A stretch of DNA of 12,671 nucleotides from an uncultured Eubacteriales bacterium (GCA_902766085.1 CACXCH010000039.1:1-12671); one strand, 5' to 3'. Positions 1-7,746 are shown, numbered from the stretch's first letter. Translations and numbers: made by a program. Notes: generated from the sequence alone by a model not told the origin.

Positions 1-16
1 AAAGTTAACATAATCG

Positions 17-46
17 TTGACAAGCTTATCACTTTTATGATATAAT
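17..46 (+). promoter_or_regulatory. Sigma-A type promoter with extended -10
   Basis: TTGACA at 17-22 and TATAAT at 41-46 are separated by 18 bases, and a TG one base before the -10 (38-39) makes it an extended -10. Every element is consensus, so this should be a strong housekeeping-sigma promoter starting near 53. It would drive the two small genes and the VirD4-like gene downstream. Confidence 0.8.
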
Positions 47-90
47 AAACTTGCTTAGTTACCTAAAGAATAAAGGAAAGAGGTGCTAAT

Positions 91-615
91 ATGGCTGAAA
101 GTTTTAATGGAAAATATTTCAGTATTAATGATCCAAACGGTGTAAACACCGTTATTTATAGAATCAACAGGACAGCGAAAGAATTACAAAATCAATATCC
201 AAAGTACACCGCAGAAAGATTACTTTCTTCAGAAGAAATAAACCAAAATGGTACAAAAAAAACATTTTATGTAGACTATCCTGAACCAGAAGGAGAGGAC
301 TTAGTATTTTTATCTTTTACTAATGACAAAGTTGTTGTAAACACTGGCAAACTTAAAGATGATAAAGTCAAAATAACAAAATCACCAGTGCCAATAAAAT
401 TTGACACAATATATTCTGAAACTCCTACAGAATACAAGAGTTTCAAGTATACACCAAACTTAAAAAGACCAATAACAATTATTGATCCTGAAACCACAGA
501 AGAAGTAAAACCTATGCTTTATCTTGATGAAAAAACAGATGAAGTAAAGGGTAAGTGTAAACTAAAACCATACAAATCTTATTTCGCATTTGAAATAGGA
601 GACCAAAATAACTAG
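91..615 (+). CDS. Hypothetical protein upstream of a VirD4-like gene
   Basis: I do not recognise this 174-residue protein. It starts at an ATG preceded by GAGGTG (80-85), five bases upstream, and sits just behind a consensus promoter, so it is very likely expressed. No signal peptide, membrane segment, cysteine pair or enzyme motif is visible. It is hydrophilic, rich in Lys, Thr, Asp and Glu, with many short alternating hydrophobic stretches that suggest a mainly beta, soluble fold. Its stop codon overlaps the ribosome binding site of the next gene, so the two are probably translationally coupled. Position as first gene of a unit ending in a coupling ATPase suggests, without proving, an accessory role in DNA or protein transfer. 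Confidence 0.7.
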   Translation: MAESFNGKYFSINDPNGVNTVIYRINRTAKELQNQYPKYTAERLLSSEEINQNGTKKTFYVDYPEPEGEDLVFLSFTNDKVVVNTGKLKDDKVKITKSPVPIKFDTIYSETPTEYKSFKYTPNLKRPITIIDPETTEEVKPMLYLDEKTDEVKGKCKLKPYKSYFAFEIGDQNN

Positions 616-627
616 GAGGATTCAAAG

Positions 628-984
628 TTGGAGAACAAAGACATAGAGTTTATGACAATATCTACTAATGGACAAAATGAAAAGGGAAAGTTTAAAATGC
701 TGGTTCAAGCCTATAATGGCAAGGAGCTTTTAGATGATCAAAAATCTCAATTATTAGATGGTGAAAACAATCAAATTGGAGTTGGAATAATGGAGATTAA
801 TGCAGATGAAATTGATGCAAAAGATCCACAAAATATACCACTAATAAGAAAATTGGAAGCAAAAGGAAGGGTAAGACTTACAGAATCTGCAAGAAGAAGA
901 AATTCAGAGCGTCAACAAGGTAATTCTAATATCTCACCAAGAAGACCTGCAGGACGTAGTAATATTAGAGATAAAGCTGAATAG
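628..984 (+). CDS. Hypothetical small protein with basic tail, TTG start
   Basis: This 118-residue protein is not recognised. I chose the TTG at 628 because AGGAGGA (614-620) lies seven bases before it; the first in-frame ATG (652, residue 9) has no such site. The N-terminal half looks globular (residues 1-80). The last 40 residues (about 81-118) are rich in Arg, Ser, Asn and Gln, including an Arg triplet at 89-91, and look disordered and positively charged, which would suit binding nucleic acid or an acidic partner. The coupling protein two genes on ends in a very acidic tail, so an interaction is conceivable but unproven. Two TAG stops in a row end the frame. Confidence 0.7.
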   Translation: MENKDIEFMTISTNGQNEKGKFKMLVQAYNGKELLDDQKSQLLDGENNQIGVGIMEINADEIDAKDPQNIPLIRKLEAKGRVRLTESARRRNSERQQGNSNISPRRPAGRSNIRDKAE

Positions 985-1059
985 TAGATAGATTTTTTAG
1001 ATTATGCAAAATTATATTATATAACATTAATATTAATTTCTAAAAAGGACAAAAGAGGA

Positions 1060-3126
1060 ATGGAAAGTAAATTTAAAATTTTTTTAAGAAAAAATAAAGC
1101 CTTAATTATAGGTTGTATAATAGTGTGGATAGCTATTGACGTTTTTTTAATTGCGCCAATAGCTTATTCGCATACTAGAAGTGTTGTTAATGGAAAACTG
1201 AATATAACAATTTTTACAGAAAATTTTGTTGCAAATTTTATGAGCTTTAATTCAATAACTCACGCTTTTGAAGAAGGTGTATTTCAAGAATTTGCAAAGG
1301 GAAGCTTAATTTCACTAATAATTGTTATAATCTTCGGAGCAATTGGTCAATACAAAGGAAGAAAAAAATCCGAGTTTGACAAAATAGAACATGGGTCAAG
1401 TGACTGGGCAAAAGATGGAGAACAATATAGGATTTTGAGCGAAAGAAATGGACTAATGCTTGCTACAGATAATTACTTACCACTTGACAAGATTGGCAAT
1501 ATAAATGTATTAATCGTCGGAGGCTCAGGCTCTGGTAAATCAAGCGCTTATTCGGATCCTAATGCACACCAATGTTTAGGCTCTTACGTTTTCACAGATC
1601 CAAAGGGAGAATTATATGATACAACTGCAGGGTATCTAAAGTCACAAGGGTATGACATAAAGGTTTTAAATCTGGTTAATCCTGAAAGCAGTGATGGATA
1701 TAACCCATTGTTTCAAATTCAATCAGAAATGGATGTTGATATTATTGCATCAACCATTGTAAAAGGACAAAAAAAGGAAGGTTCAGATGATCCGTTTTGG
1801 GACAATATGTCAGAGTTTTTACTAAAAGCATTAATTTATTACCTTTTAGCTGCAAGACCATTAGAAGAACAAAACCTTGCAAGTTGCGCAGAAATGGTAA
1901 GAGCTGCAAGTAATAATGGTGATACAAATACATTAGCCGATTTAATACATCAATTGCCACCAGAACATCCTGCAAGAATGAATTTCCAAAGTGTTGAAGT
2001 TTCAGCAGGATCTGAAAAAACATATAGTTCAATATTAGCATCACTTCAATCATCACTTGGTAAATTTGATTCGGAGGAAATTGCAAGTTTAACGTCAACA
2101 AATACAATAAATTTTGAAGATATTGGAAGAAAGAAAACAGCATTATATGTTATATCATCTGATACACATTCTGCTTATGACTTTTTATTAACAATATTCT
2201 TCTCACAAATGATTCAACACTTGTATGATTTTGCTGATAAAAATGGAGGAAAATTACCTGTACCAACATTTTTCATACTAGATGAGTTTGCAAATATTGG
2301 ACAAATTCCAGATTTTGATAAAAAAATATCAACAAGTAGAAGTAGGGGAATTTCATTTAGTGTCATATTGCAAAACTTAGACCAATTAAAAAGTATATAT
2401 GAAAAATCTTATGAAACAATCATAGGAAACTGCGACACACACGTATTTCTTGGAAGCAACTCTTACGCAACTGTTGAATATTTTTCAAAAGAGCTTGGTG
2501 AAAAAACAATATCACATGATAGTAAGTCAATAAATCGTGATAGTCACTCAATGAAAACAGGAACAAGTGATTCAAAGCAAATAATGGCAAGAGCATTAAT
2601 GACACCTGATGAACTTAGAAGATTACCAACAGATGAATGTATTATATTTGAAAAAGGATTAAAACCAATAAAGGCAAAAAAGCATTTTTGGTATCTAGAT
2701 AAAAAAATATCAACTGATTTAAACTCACATAGATTAGACCATAATAATTATGATGCTGGATCAAGAGGAGAATGGAGAAAATTTAATCCATATAATCCAT
2801 ATCAAGAAAACAAAACAGAAAAAGAGGAAATACAAAGCTTGGATTCTCTTTTTGATGAAGCAAGACCACAGGAAGAAAAACAAAAAGAAGAGCTAAAGGC
2901 TGAACAACTACCTAATAATAATTATGCAATTTCTGGTGATGAGGTTATAACATCAAGTATGATGCAAAGACCAAGTAATCAAAACAATGAGCCAAAACAA
3001 GAAAATAATGCAAAAGAAGAACAAAATAAAAAAGATGATAAACCAGCCTATGAAATGGACGAAGATGAAATTGATTTAGAAAAAGAATTAGAAGCTAAAT
3101 TTGATGAGCTATTTGGAAAAATGTAG
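1060..3126 (+). CDS. VirD4/TraG-family type IV secretion coupling ATPase
   Basis: A 688-residue coupling protein of the kind that feeds DNA-relaxase complexes or proteins into a type IV secretion channel. Two membrane segments (about 14-36 and 82-97) anchor the N terminus. The Walker A motif GGSGSGKSS is at 154-162, followed by FTDPKGELYD (178-187), typical of VirD4-like proteins from clostridial conjugative elements. Walker B FFILDEF is at 404-410 (D408, E409), followed by the STSRSRGI segment. Residues 585-688 form a low-complexity, highly acidic, probably disordered tail. The ATG has GAGGA almost touching it, so AAAGGA (1044-1049), ten bases upstream, may be the working ribosome site. No relaxase, VirB4 or VirB6 gene is in the window; they may lie to the left, or this may be a remnant. 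Confidence 0.93.
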   Translation: MESKFKIFLRKNKALIIGCIIVWIAIDVFLIAPIAYSHTRSVVNGKLNITIFTENFVANFMSFNSITHAFEEGVFQEFAKGSLISLIIVIIFGAIGQYKGRKKSEFDKIEHGSSDWAKDGEQYRILSERNGLMLATDNYLPLDKIGNINVLIVGGSGSGKSSAYSDPNAHQCLGSYVFTDPKGELYDTTAGYLKSQGYDIKVLNLVNPESSDGYNPLFQIQSEMDVDIIASTIVKGQKKEGSDDPFWDNMSEFLLKALIYYLLAARPLEEQNLASCAEMVRAASNNGDTNTLADLIHQLPPEHPARMNFQSVEVSAGSEKTYSSILASLQSSLGKFDSEEIASLTSTNTINFEDIGRKKTALYVISSDTHSAYDFLLTIFFSQMIQHLYDFADKNGGKLPVPTFFILDEFANIGQIPDFDKKISTSRSRGISFSVILQNLDQLKSIYEKSYETIIGNCDTHVFLGSNSYATVEYFSKELGEKTISHDSKSINRDSHSMKTGTSDSKQIMARALMTPDELRRLPTDECIIFEKGLKPIKAKKHFWYLDKKISTDLNSHRLDHNNYDAGSRGEWRKFNPYNPYQENKTEKEEIQSLDSLFDEARPQEEKQKEELKAEQLPNNNYAISGDEVITSSMMQRPSNQNNEPKQENNAKEEQNKKDDKPAYEMDEDEIDLEKELEAKFDELFGKM

Positions 3127-3238
3127 AAAATTGTCTCATATTTAATTAATGTTACAGCTAAGTAGAAATATTTTAATTTAGAGCATTGCAAATGCTTGCC
3201 ACTAAAGCCGTAACAAGTTGATATGAGACAATTTTTTT
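3127..3238 (+). terminator. Nested inverted repeat ending in a T run; likely terminator or structured RNA
   Basis: A perfect 15-bp stem is formed by 3127-3141 and 3221-3235 (AAAATTGTCTCATAT and its complement), starting at the base after the VirD4 stop codon and running into a T tract (3232-3238). Inside lie a second stem, 3151-3159 with 3206-3214 (one mismatch); a short TTTAG/CTAAA pairing, 3177-3181 with 3202-3206 (sharing one base with the second stem); and a 6-bp hairpin, 3182-3187 with 3191-3196. The placement fits termination, but the long structured interior is more elaborate than a normal terminator and shares motifs with the repeats near 7374-7663. Confidence 0.6.
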
Positions 3239-3245
3239 GCATCTG

Positions 3246-3274
3246 TTGAAAATTGATATTTGATGTGATAATAT
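3246..3274 (+). promoter_or_regulatory. Possible promoter of the nuclease-ATPase pair
   Basis: TTGAAA (3246-3251) and TAATAT (3269-3274) are 17 bases apart, and an overlapping GATAAT (3267-3272) is another -10 candidate. The start would fall close to the ribosome binding site at 3281, giving a very short leader. In such A/T-rich sequence chance matches are common. Confidence 0.35.
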
Positions 3275-3290
3275 AATTTTGGAGGAAGTT

Positions 3291-4319
3291 ATGGATTTTG
3301 TAAATGTTGCAGATATACACTTTGATATACCTTTTAGAGGAATTTCAGATAGGGCTGATTTGGGAAAAGCAAGGAGGCTAGATCAGAGAAGAGCCTTCAA
3401 AAAAGTAATTGACTTTGTTAAGAATAACAATGTTGAATACTTGTTTATTGCTGGAGATTTATATGAACAAGAATACGTTCAAGAATCTACGATTGAATAT
3501 ATAAACGAGTTATTTAAAACGATTAATAATACAAAAATTTATATTGTTCCCGGAAACCACGATCCAAGGATAAAAAACTCATATTATGAAACATATAAAT
3601 TTAATGACAATGTAAAAATATTCACAAATAGACTAGAAATTGTGGAAAACGAAGATTGTGATATATATGGGTACGGATTTAATAATTTTGAAATGAATGA
3701 AAACCAGCTTGAAGAATTAAAAATTAAAAACAAAAATAAGATTAACGTTTTTTTATCACACGGAGATATTTATAATAAATCTGCATATAACCCAATAAAT
3801 ATAAATTTACTTAAAAACAATTTTGATGTTATTAATTTAGGACATATTCATAAAAGGGATGACTATTATCCAGGTTCGCTTATTTCACTTGGATTTGATG
3901 AGCCGGGAGAACATGGTTTTATATATGGAATGATAGATTCAAATAATCTATCAAAAAAATTTATAAAAGTAGATGATAAAGAATTTATAATAAAAGATTT
4001 TGATGTAACAAGCATTTTATCAAATGAAGAATTAATTGAAAAGCTATGTACATTTGAAGCTGAAGATATTTTATATGAAATTAAGCTAACTGGAGAGAGA
4101 AAGTTTAAAATCGAAATTGATTTAAAACTAATACCCAAAAATATAATTAAAGTTAAAGATGAAACTAAAGTTCCTATACAAGAGGATGAAATAAATGAGA
4201 ACTCTTTGTATGGAATATTTGTTAAGAACTTAAAGGAAAAACTAGAACAAAATGAAATAACAAAGAAAGAATATGACGACATACTAGAATTAGAGAGGAC
4301 AATAATGAATAAACTTTAA
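3291..4319 (+). CDS. SbcD/Mre11-like metallophosphoesterase, YhaO type
   Basis: A 342-residue calcineurin-like metallophosphoesterase of the DNA-repair exonuclease group. The metal-binding set is complete: DIH (D8, H10), AGD (D56), PGNHD (N89, H90), SHGD (H157) and GHIH (H185, H187). The opening ADIHFDIPFRG resembles YhaO of Bacillus more than classical SbcD. The C-terminal part (about 225-342) is the variable cap and partner-binding region, ending in charged helices. The ATG at 3291 follows GGAGGA (3281-3286); a TTG at 3279 in the same frame overlaps that site and has none of its own, so I reject it. The next gene, 25 bases on, encodes a Rad50-like ATPase, so the two probably form one nuclease complex acting on DNA ends or secondary structures. 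Confidence 0.88.
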   Translation: MDFVNVADIHFDIPFRGISDRADLGKARRLDQRRAFKKVIDFVKNNNVEYLFIAGDLYEQEYVQESTIEYINELFKTINNTKIYIVPGNHDPRIKNSYYETYKFNDNVKIFTNRLEIVENEDCDIYGYGFNNFEMNENQLEELKIKNKNKINVFLSHGDIYNKSAYNPININLLKNNFDVINLGHIHKRDDYYPGSLISLGFDEPGEHGFIYGMIDSNNLSKKFIKVDDKEFIIKDFDVTSILSNEELIEKLCTFEAEDILYEIKLTGERKFKIEIDLKLIPKNIIKVKDETKVPIQEDEINENSLYGIFVKNLKEKLEQNEITKKEYDDILELERTIMNKL

Positions 4320-4344
4320 TTTTTACAAAACAGAAAGGCTATAT

Positions 4345-6162
4345 ATGAAAATTAATAATTTAAAAATAAATCAATATGGAAAACTTGAAAACAAAGAAAT
4401 TGCTCTTGATAAAATCAATGTTATTTATGGAAAAAATGAAGCAGGAAAATCAACACTGCTAAATTTTATTCAAAGTATGTTCTATGGAGTTTCAAAAAAT
4501 AAGAATAAAAAGGATTTTTCTGATTATGAGCAGTATAAACCTTGGAAAAATGGTGATTTTTCCGGGAATATTGACTATACACTTGACAATGGCAAGAAGT
4601 TTTATGTTTTTAGGGATTTTGAAAAAAAGAATCCAAAAATATATGATGAAAATAATAATGATATTGCTAATAATTTTAAAATTGATAAGAAAGATGGAAA
4701 TTGCTTCTTCACTGAACAAACTGGAGTAACAAGAGATGTAATAAAATCAACTTTAATTACAGAGCAAAACTCAATCGAACTTGATACTAATACGCAAAAT
4801 ACATTATTACAAAAAATTATAAACATTTCTGAAACCGGAGAAGAAGAAACATCTTATAAAAAGGCAAAAGCTAAGCTTGACAAAATGTTTTTAGAGGAAA
4901 TTGGAACTGAAAGAAGTTCAGAAAGGCCAATTAATAAAGTAACAGAGAATATAGAAAATTATTCGCAAGAAATAAACGAAATAAAACAATATGAGGATAA
5001 AAAATATTATTTTCAAAATAGAAAAAAAGAAATTGAAAAAGAACTTAATGAAGAACTTGAAAACAAAAATATTTATGAACAAATAAAAATTGCGATAGAA
5101 GATGATGAAAAAGAAAACGAAAAAATTAAAATAAAGAATAAAATAATTGACGAAAATACTGAAAAAATAAAAAAGTTAGAAAATTATAAAGAGCAGAATC
5201 TAAAACACATAAAAGATCAAAATAAAAACAAAAATAAGATTAGTTTAGTAATTCTTTCAATTTTAATCATTATAAATATTTTCTCTTTACTAATGATAAA
5301 AAACAGAATAATAAATGTAATATTTATTTTACTAATTCCTGCATATTTTATTATTTTAAAATTTAGCAATAAAAAAGTTGAACACGAAAACTCGGACAAT
5401 GAAATAAAAGTGTTAAAAGATGGCAATAATGAGCTAAAACTTGAGGTAAACAAAATGAAGGATGAACTTTTAGCAAAAAATGAAAAAATAAAACACGAAT
5501 TAGTAGCTAAATATGGAAACAATATAAATGAGTTGTTTAACAAAGAAATATACCAAATAATAGAAGATAATAAAGAAAACATTAATAATTTAAAACTTGA
5601 ACTACATAAAATTGAATTAGACAAAAGTAATATTGAGCCCAAACTTGACAAATTAATTGAGCTAGAGGAAAAACTTGATATAGAACAAAGAAAATTAAGT
5701 CAATTAGAGCAAAGAAAGAAAATTTATGAACTTACAAGTAGCATAATGGAAAAATCTTATGAAGAAATGAAAAACAGTATTATTCCAAAATTTACAAAAG
5801 AACTAAATAAAAATGTAAAAAGGTTTTCAGATAATAACTATAGTGAGGTAATTGTAAAAGACGGAATAATGATAAAACTAAACAGTGGAGAGTATGTGCC
5901 AATAGAAAAGCTAAGCTTAGGAACAATAGAGGAAATCTACCTAGCATTAAGACTTTCAATGCTAAATGAAATATCGAACGAAAAAATGCCAATTATACTA
6001 GATGAAGCATTTGCCTATTTTGACGACAATCGCCTAACAAACACTTTAAAATTTTTATCAGAAATAAATAACCAAGTTATTATACTTACGTGTACAAATA
6101 GAGAATACAATATATTAAAAAGCAATAACCTACCATTTAGATTTATTGAACTTAATACATAA
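4345..6162 (+). CDS. SbcC/Rad50-like ATPase with two membrane segments, YhaN type
   Basis: A 605-residue ABC-type ATPase of the SbcC/Rad50/YhaN group. Walker A GKNEAGKST is at 29-37, the ABC signature-like LSLGTIEE at 523-530, and Walker B PIILDEAFAYFD at 549-560 (D553, E554), so both halves of the ATPase head are present. Lys/Glu-rich coiled-coil stretches run about 195-295 and 345-475. Between them, where Rad50 carries the CxxC zinc hook, are two hydrophobic segments (about 299-317 and 322-340); the only cysteines are C120 and C583. The protein should therefore be tethered to the membrane by a hairpin at its coil tip. It is shorter than typical SbcC, about 1000 residues. AAAGG (4334-4338) precedes the ATG by six bases, and the upstream nuclease gene is its likely partner. 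Confidence 0.88.
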   Translation: MKINNLKINQYGKLENKEIALDKINVIYGKNEAGKSTLLNFIQSMFYGVSKNKNKKDFSDYEQYKPWKNGDFSGNIDYTLDNGKKFYVFRDFEKKNPKIYDENNNDIANNFKIDKKDGNCFFTEQTGVTRDVIKSTLITEQNSIELDTNTQNTLLQKIINISETGEEETSYKKAKAKLDKMFLEEIGTERSSERPINKVTENIENYSQEINEIKQYEDKKYYFQNRKKEIEKELNEELENKNIYEQIKIAIEDDEKENEKIKIKNKIIDENTEKIKKLENYKEQNLKHIKDQNKNKNKISLVILSILIIINIFSLLMIKNRIINVIFILLIPAYFIILKFSNKKVEHENSDNEIKVLKDGNNELKLEVNKMKDELLAKNEKIKHELVAKYGNNINELFNKEIYQIIEDNKENINNLKLELHKIELDKSNIEPKLDKLIELEEKLDIEQRKLSQLEQRKKIYELTSSIMEKSYEEMKNSIIPKFTKELNKNVKRFSDNNYSEVIVKDGIMIKLNSGEYVPIEKLSLGTIEEIYLALRLSMLNEISNEKMPIILDEAFAYFDDNRLTNTLKFLSEINNQVIILTCTNREYNILKSNNLPFRFIELNT

Positions 6163-6190
6163 TAAGCCATAATTGACTTTAACCTGTAAC
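6162..6190. repeat. Copy of an intergenic repeat motif (inverted orientation)
   Basis: ATAAGCCAT (6162-6170) and TTAACCTGTAAC (6179-6190) are the reverse complement of consecutive parts of the segment 7409-7428, except that eight to nine extra bases separate the two parts here. No terminator-like hairpin with a T run is visible after the ATPase stop codon. Confidence 0.5.
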
Positions 6191-6219
6191 CTTGTAACGA
6201 GAAGCAATTAATGTTTTAC

Positions 6220-6248
6220 TTGCAATTGCTGCAAAAACATTGTATAAT
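6220..6248 (+). promoter_or_regulatory. Sigma-A type promoter of prfA
   Basis: TTGCAA (6220-6225) and a perfect TATAAT (6243-6248) are separated by 17 bases. Transcription would start near 6255, about 20 bases before the prfA start. The -35 overlaps the right arm of a 7-bp inverted repeat (AGCAATT at 6203-6209, AATTGCT at 6224-6230), which could be an operator or chance. Confidence 0.7.
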
Positions 6249-6274
6249 AGTATCGCATTGAAAAGGAGATAATA

Positions 6275-7336
6275 ATGTTTGATAACTTAGATGAAATTGA
6301 AAAGAAATATGAAGACCTTACAAAACAAATTTCTGATCCTGATATTATTGCTAAACAGGATGAATGGAAAAAGATGATGAAAGAGCATTCTTCACTAGAA
6401 CCTATAGTAGAGAAATATAGAGAATACAAAAAGGTAAAGCAGGATTTGGAAGAATCAAAGGAATTAGTTAAAGACCCTGAGATGAAAGAATTAGCTGAAG
6501 AAGAAATGAAAGAGGCCAAAGAAAAGCTTCCTCAGATTGAGGAGGAATTAAAGATTTTATTAATTCCTAAGGATCCTGATGATGATAAAAACGTAATATG
6601 TGAAATTAGAGCTGGAGCAGGTGGAGAAGAAGCGGCATTATTTGCAGGCACGTTGTTTAGAATGTATTCAATGTATTGTGATAGAAAGCATTGGAAACTT
6701 GAAGTGTTAAATGAAAATGCTACGGAATTGGGTGGATACAAGGAAATATCATTTATGATTAAAGGCAAAGGAGCATATAGCAGACTTAAGTTCGAGAGCG
6801 GTGTTCATAGAGTACAAAGAGTTCCAGAAACAGAGGCAAGTGGACGTATTCATACATCAACAGCTTCTGTATCAGTATTACCTGAAGTAGGAGATATTGA
6901 AATAAAAATAAATCCGGAAGATATTAAAATGGAAGTATTTAGATCTTCAGGAGCAGGTGGACAGCATATTAATAAAACCTCATCTGCAGTTAGATTAATT
7001 CATATTCCAACAGGAATGGTTGCCGAGTGCCAAACAGAACGTTCACAATTCCAAAATAGAGATTATGCAATGAAGCTTTTGCAATCACGCCTTTATCAAA
7101 AAGAAAAAGAAGAAAGAGATAGCAAAATAAAAAACGAGCGTAGAAGTCAAATTGGAAATGCAGATAGAAGCGAGAAAATAAGAACATATAATTACCCACA
7201 AGGAAGAATTACAGACCATAGAATTGGTATGAGTATTTATCAAATGGAAAATTTTCTAAATGGAGATTTAGACGAAATGATTGACAATCTAATAGCTGCA
7301 GATACAGCCGAAAAACTAAAGGGCAACGAAGAATAG
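6275..7336 (+). CDS. prfA: Peptide chain release factor 1 (RF-1)
   Basis: This is the class I release factor that reads UAA and UAG stop codons in the ribosomal A site and triggers hydrolysis of peptidyl-tRNA. At 353 residues it has the normal RF-1 length. The stop-codon recognition tripeptide is PET (184-186) in [14 protein letters not shown], the RF-1 form rather than the SPF of RF-2. The catalytic GGQ is at 228-230 in [12 protein letters not shown], whose glutamine is normally methylated by PrmC. The coiled N-terminal domain covers about 1-95. AAGGAGAT (6263-6270) sits just before the ATG. The prmC gene, often next to prfA in Firmicutes, is not adjacent here. Its own promoter lies immediately upstream, so it appears monocistronic. 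Confidence 0.97.
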   Translation: MFDNLDEIEKKYEDLTKQISDPDIIAKQDEWKKMMKEHSSLEPIVEKYREYKKVKQDLEESKELVKDPEMKELAEEEMKEAKEKLPQIEEELKILLIPKDPDDDKNVICEIRAGAGGEEAALFAGTLFRMYSMYCDRKHWKLEVLNENATELGGYKEISFMIKGKGAYSRLKFESGVHRVQRVPETEASGRIHTSTASVSVLPEVGDIEIKINPEDIKMEVFRSSGAGGQHINKTSSAVRLIHIPTGMVAECQTERSQFQNRDYAMKLLQSRLYQKEKEERDSKIKNERRSQIGNADRSEKIRTYNYPQGRITDHRIGMSIYQMENFLNGDLDEMIDNLIAADTAEKLKGNEE

Positions 7337-7343
7337 AAAAATT

Positions 7344-7386
7344 ATAAACCATTAACTAGGTATAATACTACATGTTAATGGTTTAT
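7344..7386 (+). terminator. Hairpin after prfA, possible terminator
   Basis: ATAAACCATTAAC (7344-7356) and GTTAATGGTTTAT (7374-7386) are perfect complements, giving a 13-bp stem with a 17-base loop seven bases after the prfA stop. The downstream sequence TAATTTAGAG is only weakly T-rich, so termination is plausible rather than certain. The right arm is also the start of the tandem repeat that follows. Confidence 0.5.
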
Positions 7387-7463
7387 TAATTTAGAGTGCA
7401 ACCAAGCAGTTACAGGTTAATGGCTTATAAATTTAGAGTGCTGCAAAGCATAATATTTAATGG
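7374..7463. repeat. Imperfect tandem repeat, about 42 and 40 bp period
   Basis: The block TTAATGG-(T/C)-TTAT-(T/A)-AATTTAGAGTGC begins at 7375 and again at 7417, and a third, truncated TTAATGGCT begins at 7457. Each complete block is followed by a short hairpin (TGC/GCA, then TGCT-GCAA-AGCA). No reading frame covers the area. The repeats fall in the longest gene-free stretch of the window (7337-7746). Confidence 0.65.
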
Positions 7464-7503
7464 CTCGTAGACTTGCTGTTTTGAACTCCTCCAGATGATG
7501 TGA

Positions 7504-7533
7504 CAAACAAAAATTATAAATAATTTTTGTTTG
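7504..7533. repeat. Perfect 14-bp hairpin
   Basis: CAAACAAAAATTAT (7504-7517) pairs perfectly with 7520-7533, leaving a two-base loop. No T run follows on either strand beyond the stem itself, so it does not look like a standard terminator. An 8-bp palindrome GAACGTTC follows at 7545-7552. Confidence 0.6.
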
Positions 7534-7560
7534 CACTTTCTAAGGAACGTTCAAAAATTT

Positions 7561-7610
7561 CGCCTTTCGCTTACGCTCCAGTTGGTCGCTGAAGGCGCGT
7601 CTTACTCGCC
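7561..7610. repeat. GC-richer palindromic patch
   Basis: CGCCTT (7561-7566) pairs with AAGGCG (7592-7597), and GGCG (7594-7597) could alternatively pair with CGCC (7607-7610), so two exclusive hairpins share one arm. The patch is clearly richer in G and C than its surroundings, carries no reading frame, and lies within the inverted pair 7409/7663. Confidence 0.45.
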
Positions 7611-7692
7611 TATTAAATATTATACTTTTCTATTTTTCGGTTTAATAACTATTAACCAGTAACATTTATATAAAATAATTATAAAATGTGTC

Positions 7693-7721
7693 TTGTATAA
7701 AATGTAAAAATGTGATAAATT
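7693..7721 (+). promoter_or_regulatory. Weak candidate promoter of the phosphoglucomutase gene
   Basis: TTGTAT (7693-7698) and TAAATT (7716-7721) are 17 bases apart, with the start expected near 7728, just before the ribosome binding site. Both boxes deviate from consensus and the area is very A/T-rich, so this is a best guess. Confidence 0.3.
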
Positions 7722-7746
7722 AGTCTAGGTGAAAGGAGACTAATTT

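Larger units (their letters stand above)
7409..7663. repeat. Possible small inverted-repeat element (MITE-like)
   Basis: GTTACAGGTTAAT (7409-7421) and ATTAACCAGTAAC (7651-7663) are inverted copies matching at 12 of 13 positions, and they bracket about 230 non-coding bases. Inside lie an A/T hairpin (7504-7533) and a locally GC-richer palindromic patch (7561-7610). There is no transposase and I see no clear target-site duplication, so a non-autonomous mobile element is only one reading. Confidence 0.35.

Noticed and set aside
1742..2143. Opposite-strand open frames inside the VirD4-like, YhaN-like and other genes
   Set aside because: They lie wholly within well-supported genes, lack ribosome sites and have the Leu/Ser/Phe-rich composition expected of antisense shadows.
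3279..3290. TTG at 3279 as start of the YhaO-like gene, four codons upstream of the ATG
   Set aside because: The TTG overlaps the GGAGGA that serves the ATG at 3291 and has no ribosome site of its own.
6203..6230. AGCAATT/AATTGCT inverted repeat as an operator for prfA
   Set aside because: Seven A/T-rich base pairs with a 14-base gap are too weak to call, although the overlap with the -35 is noted.
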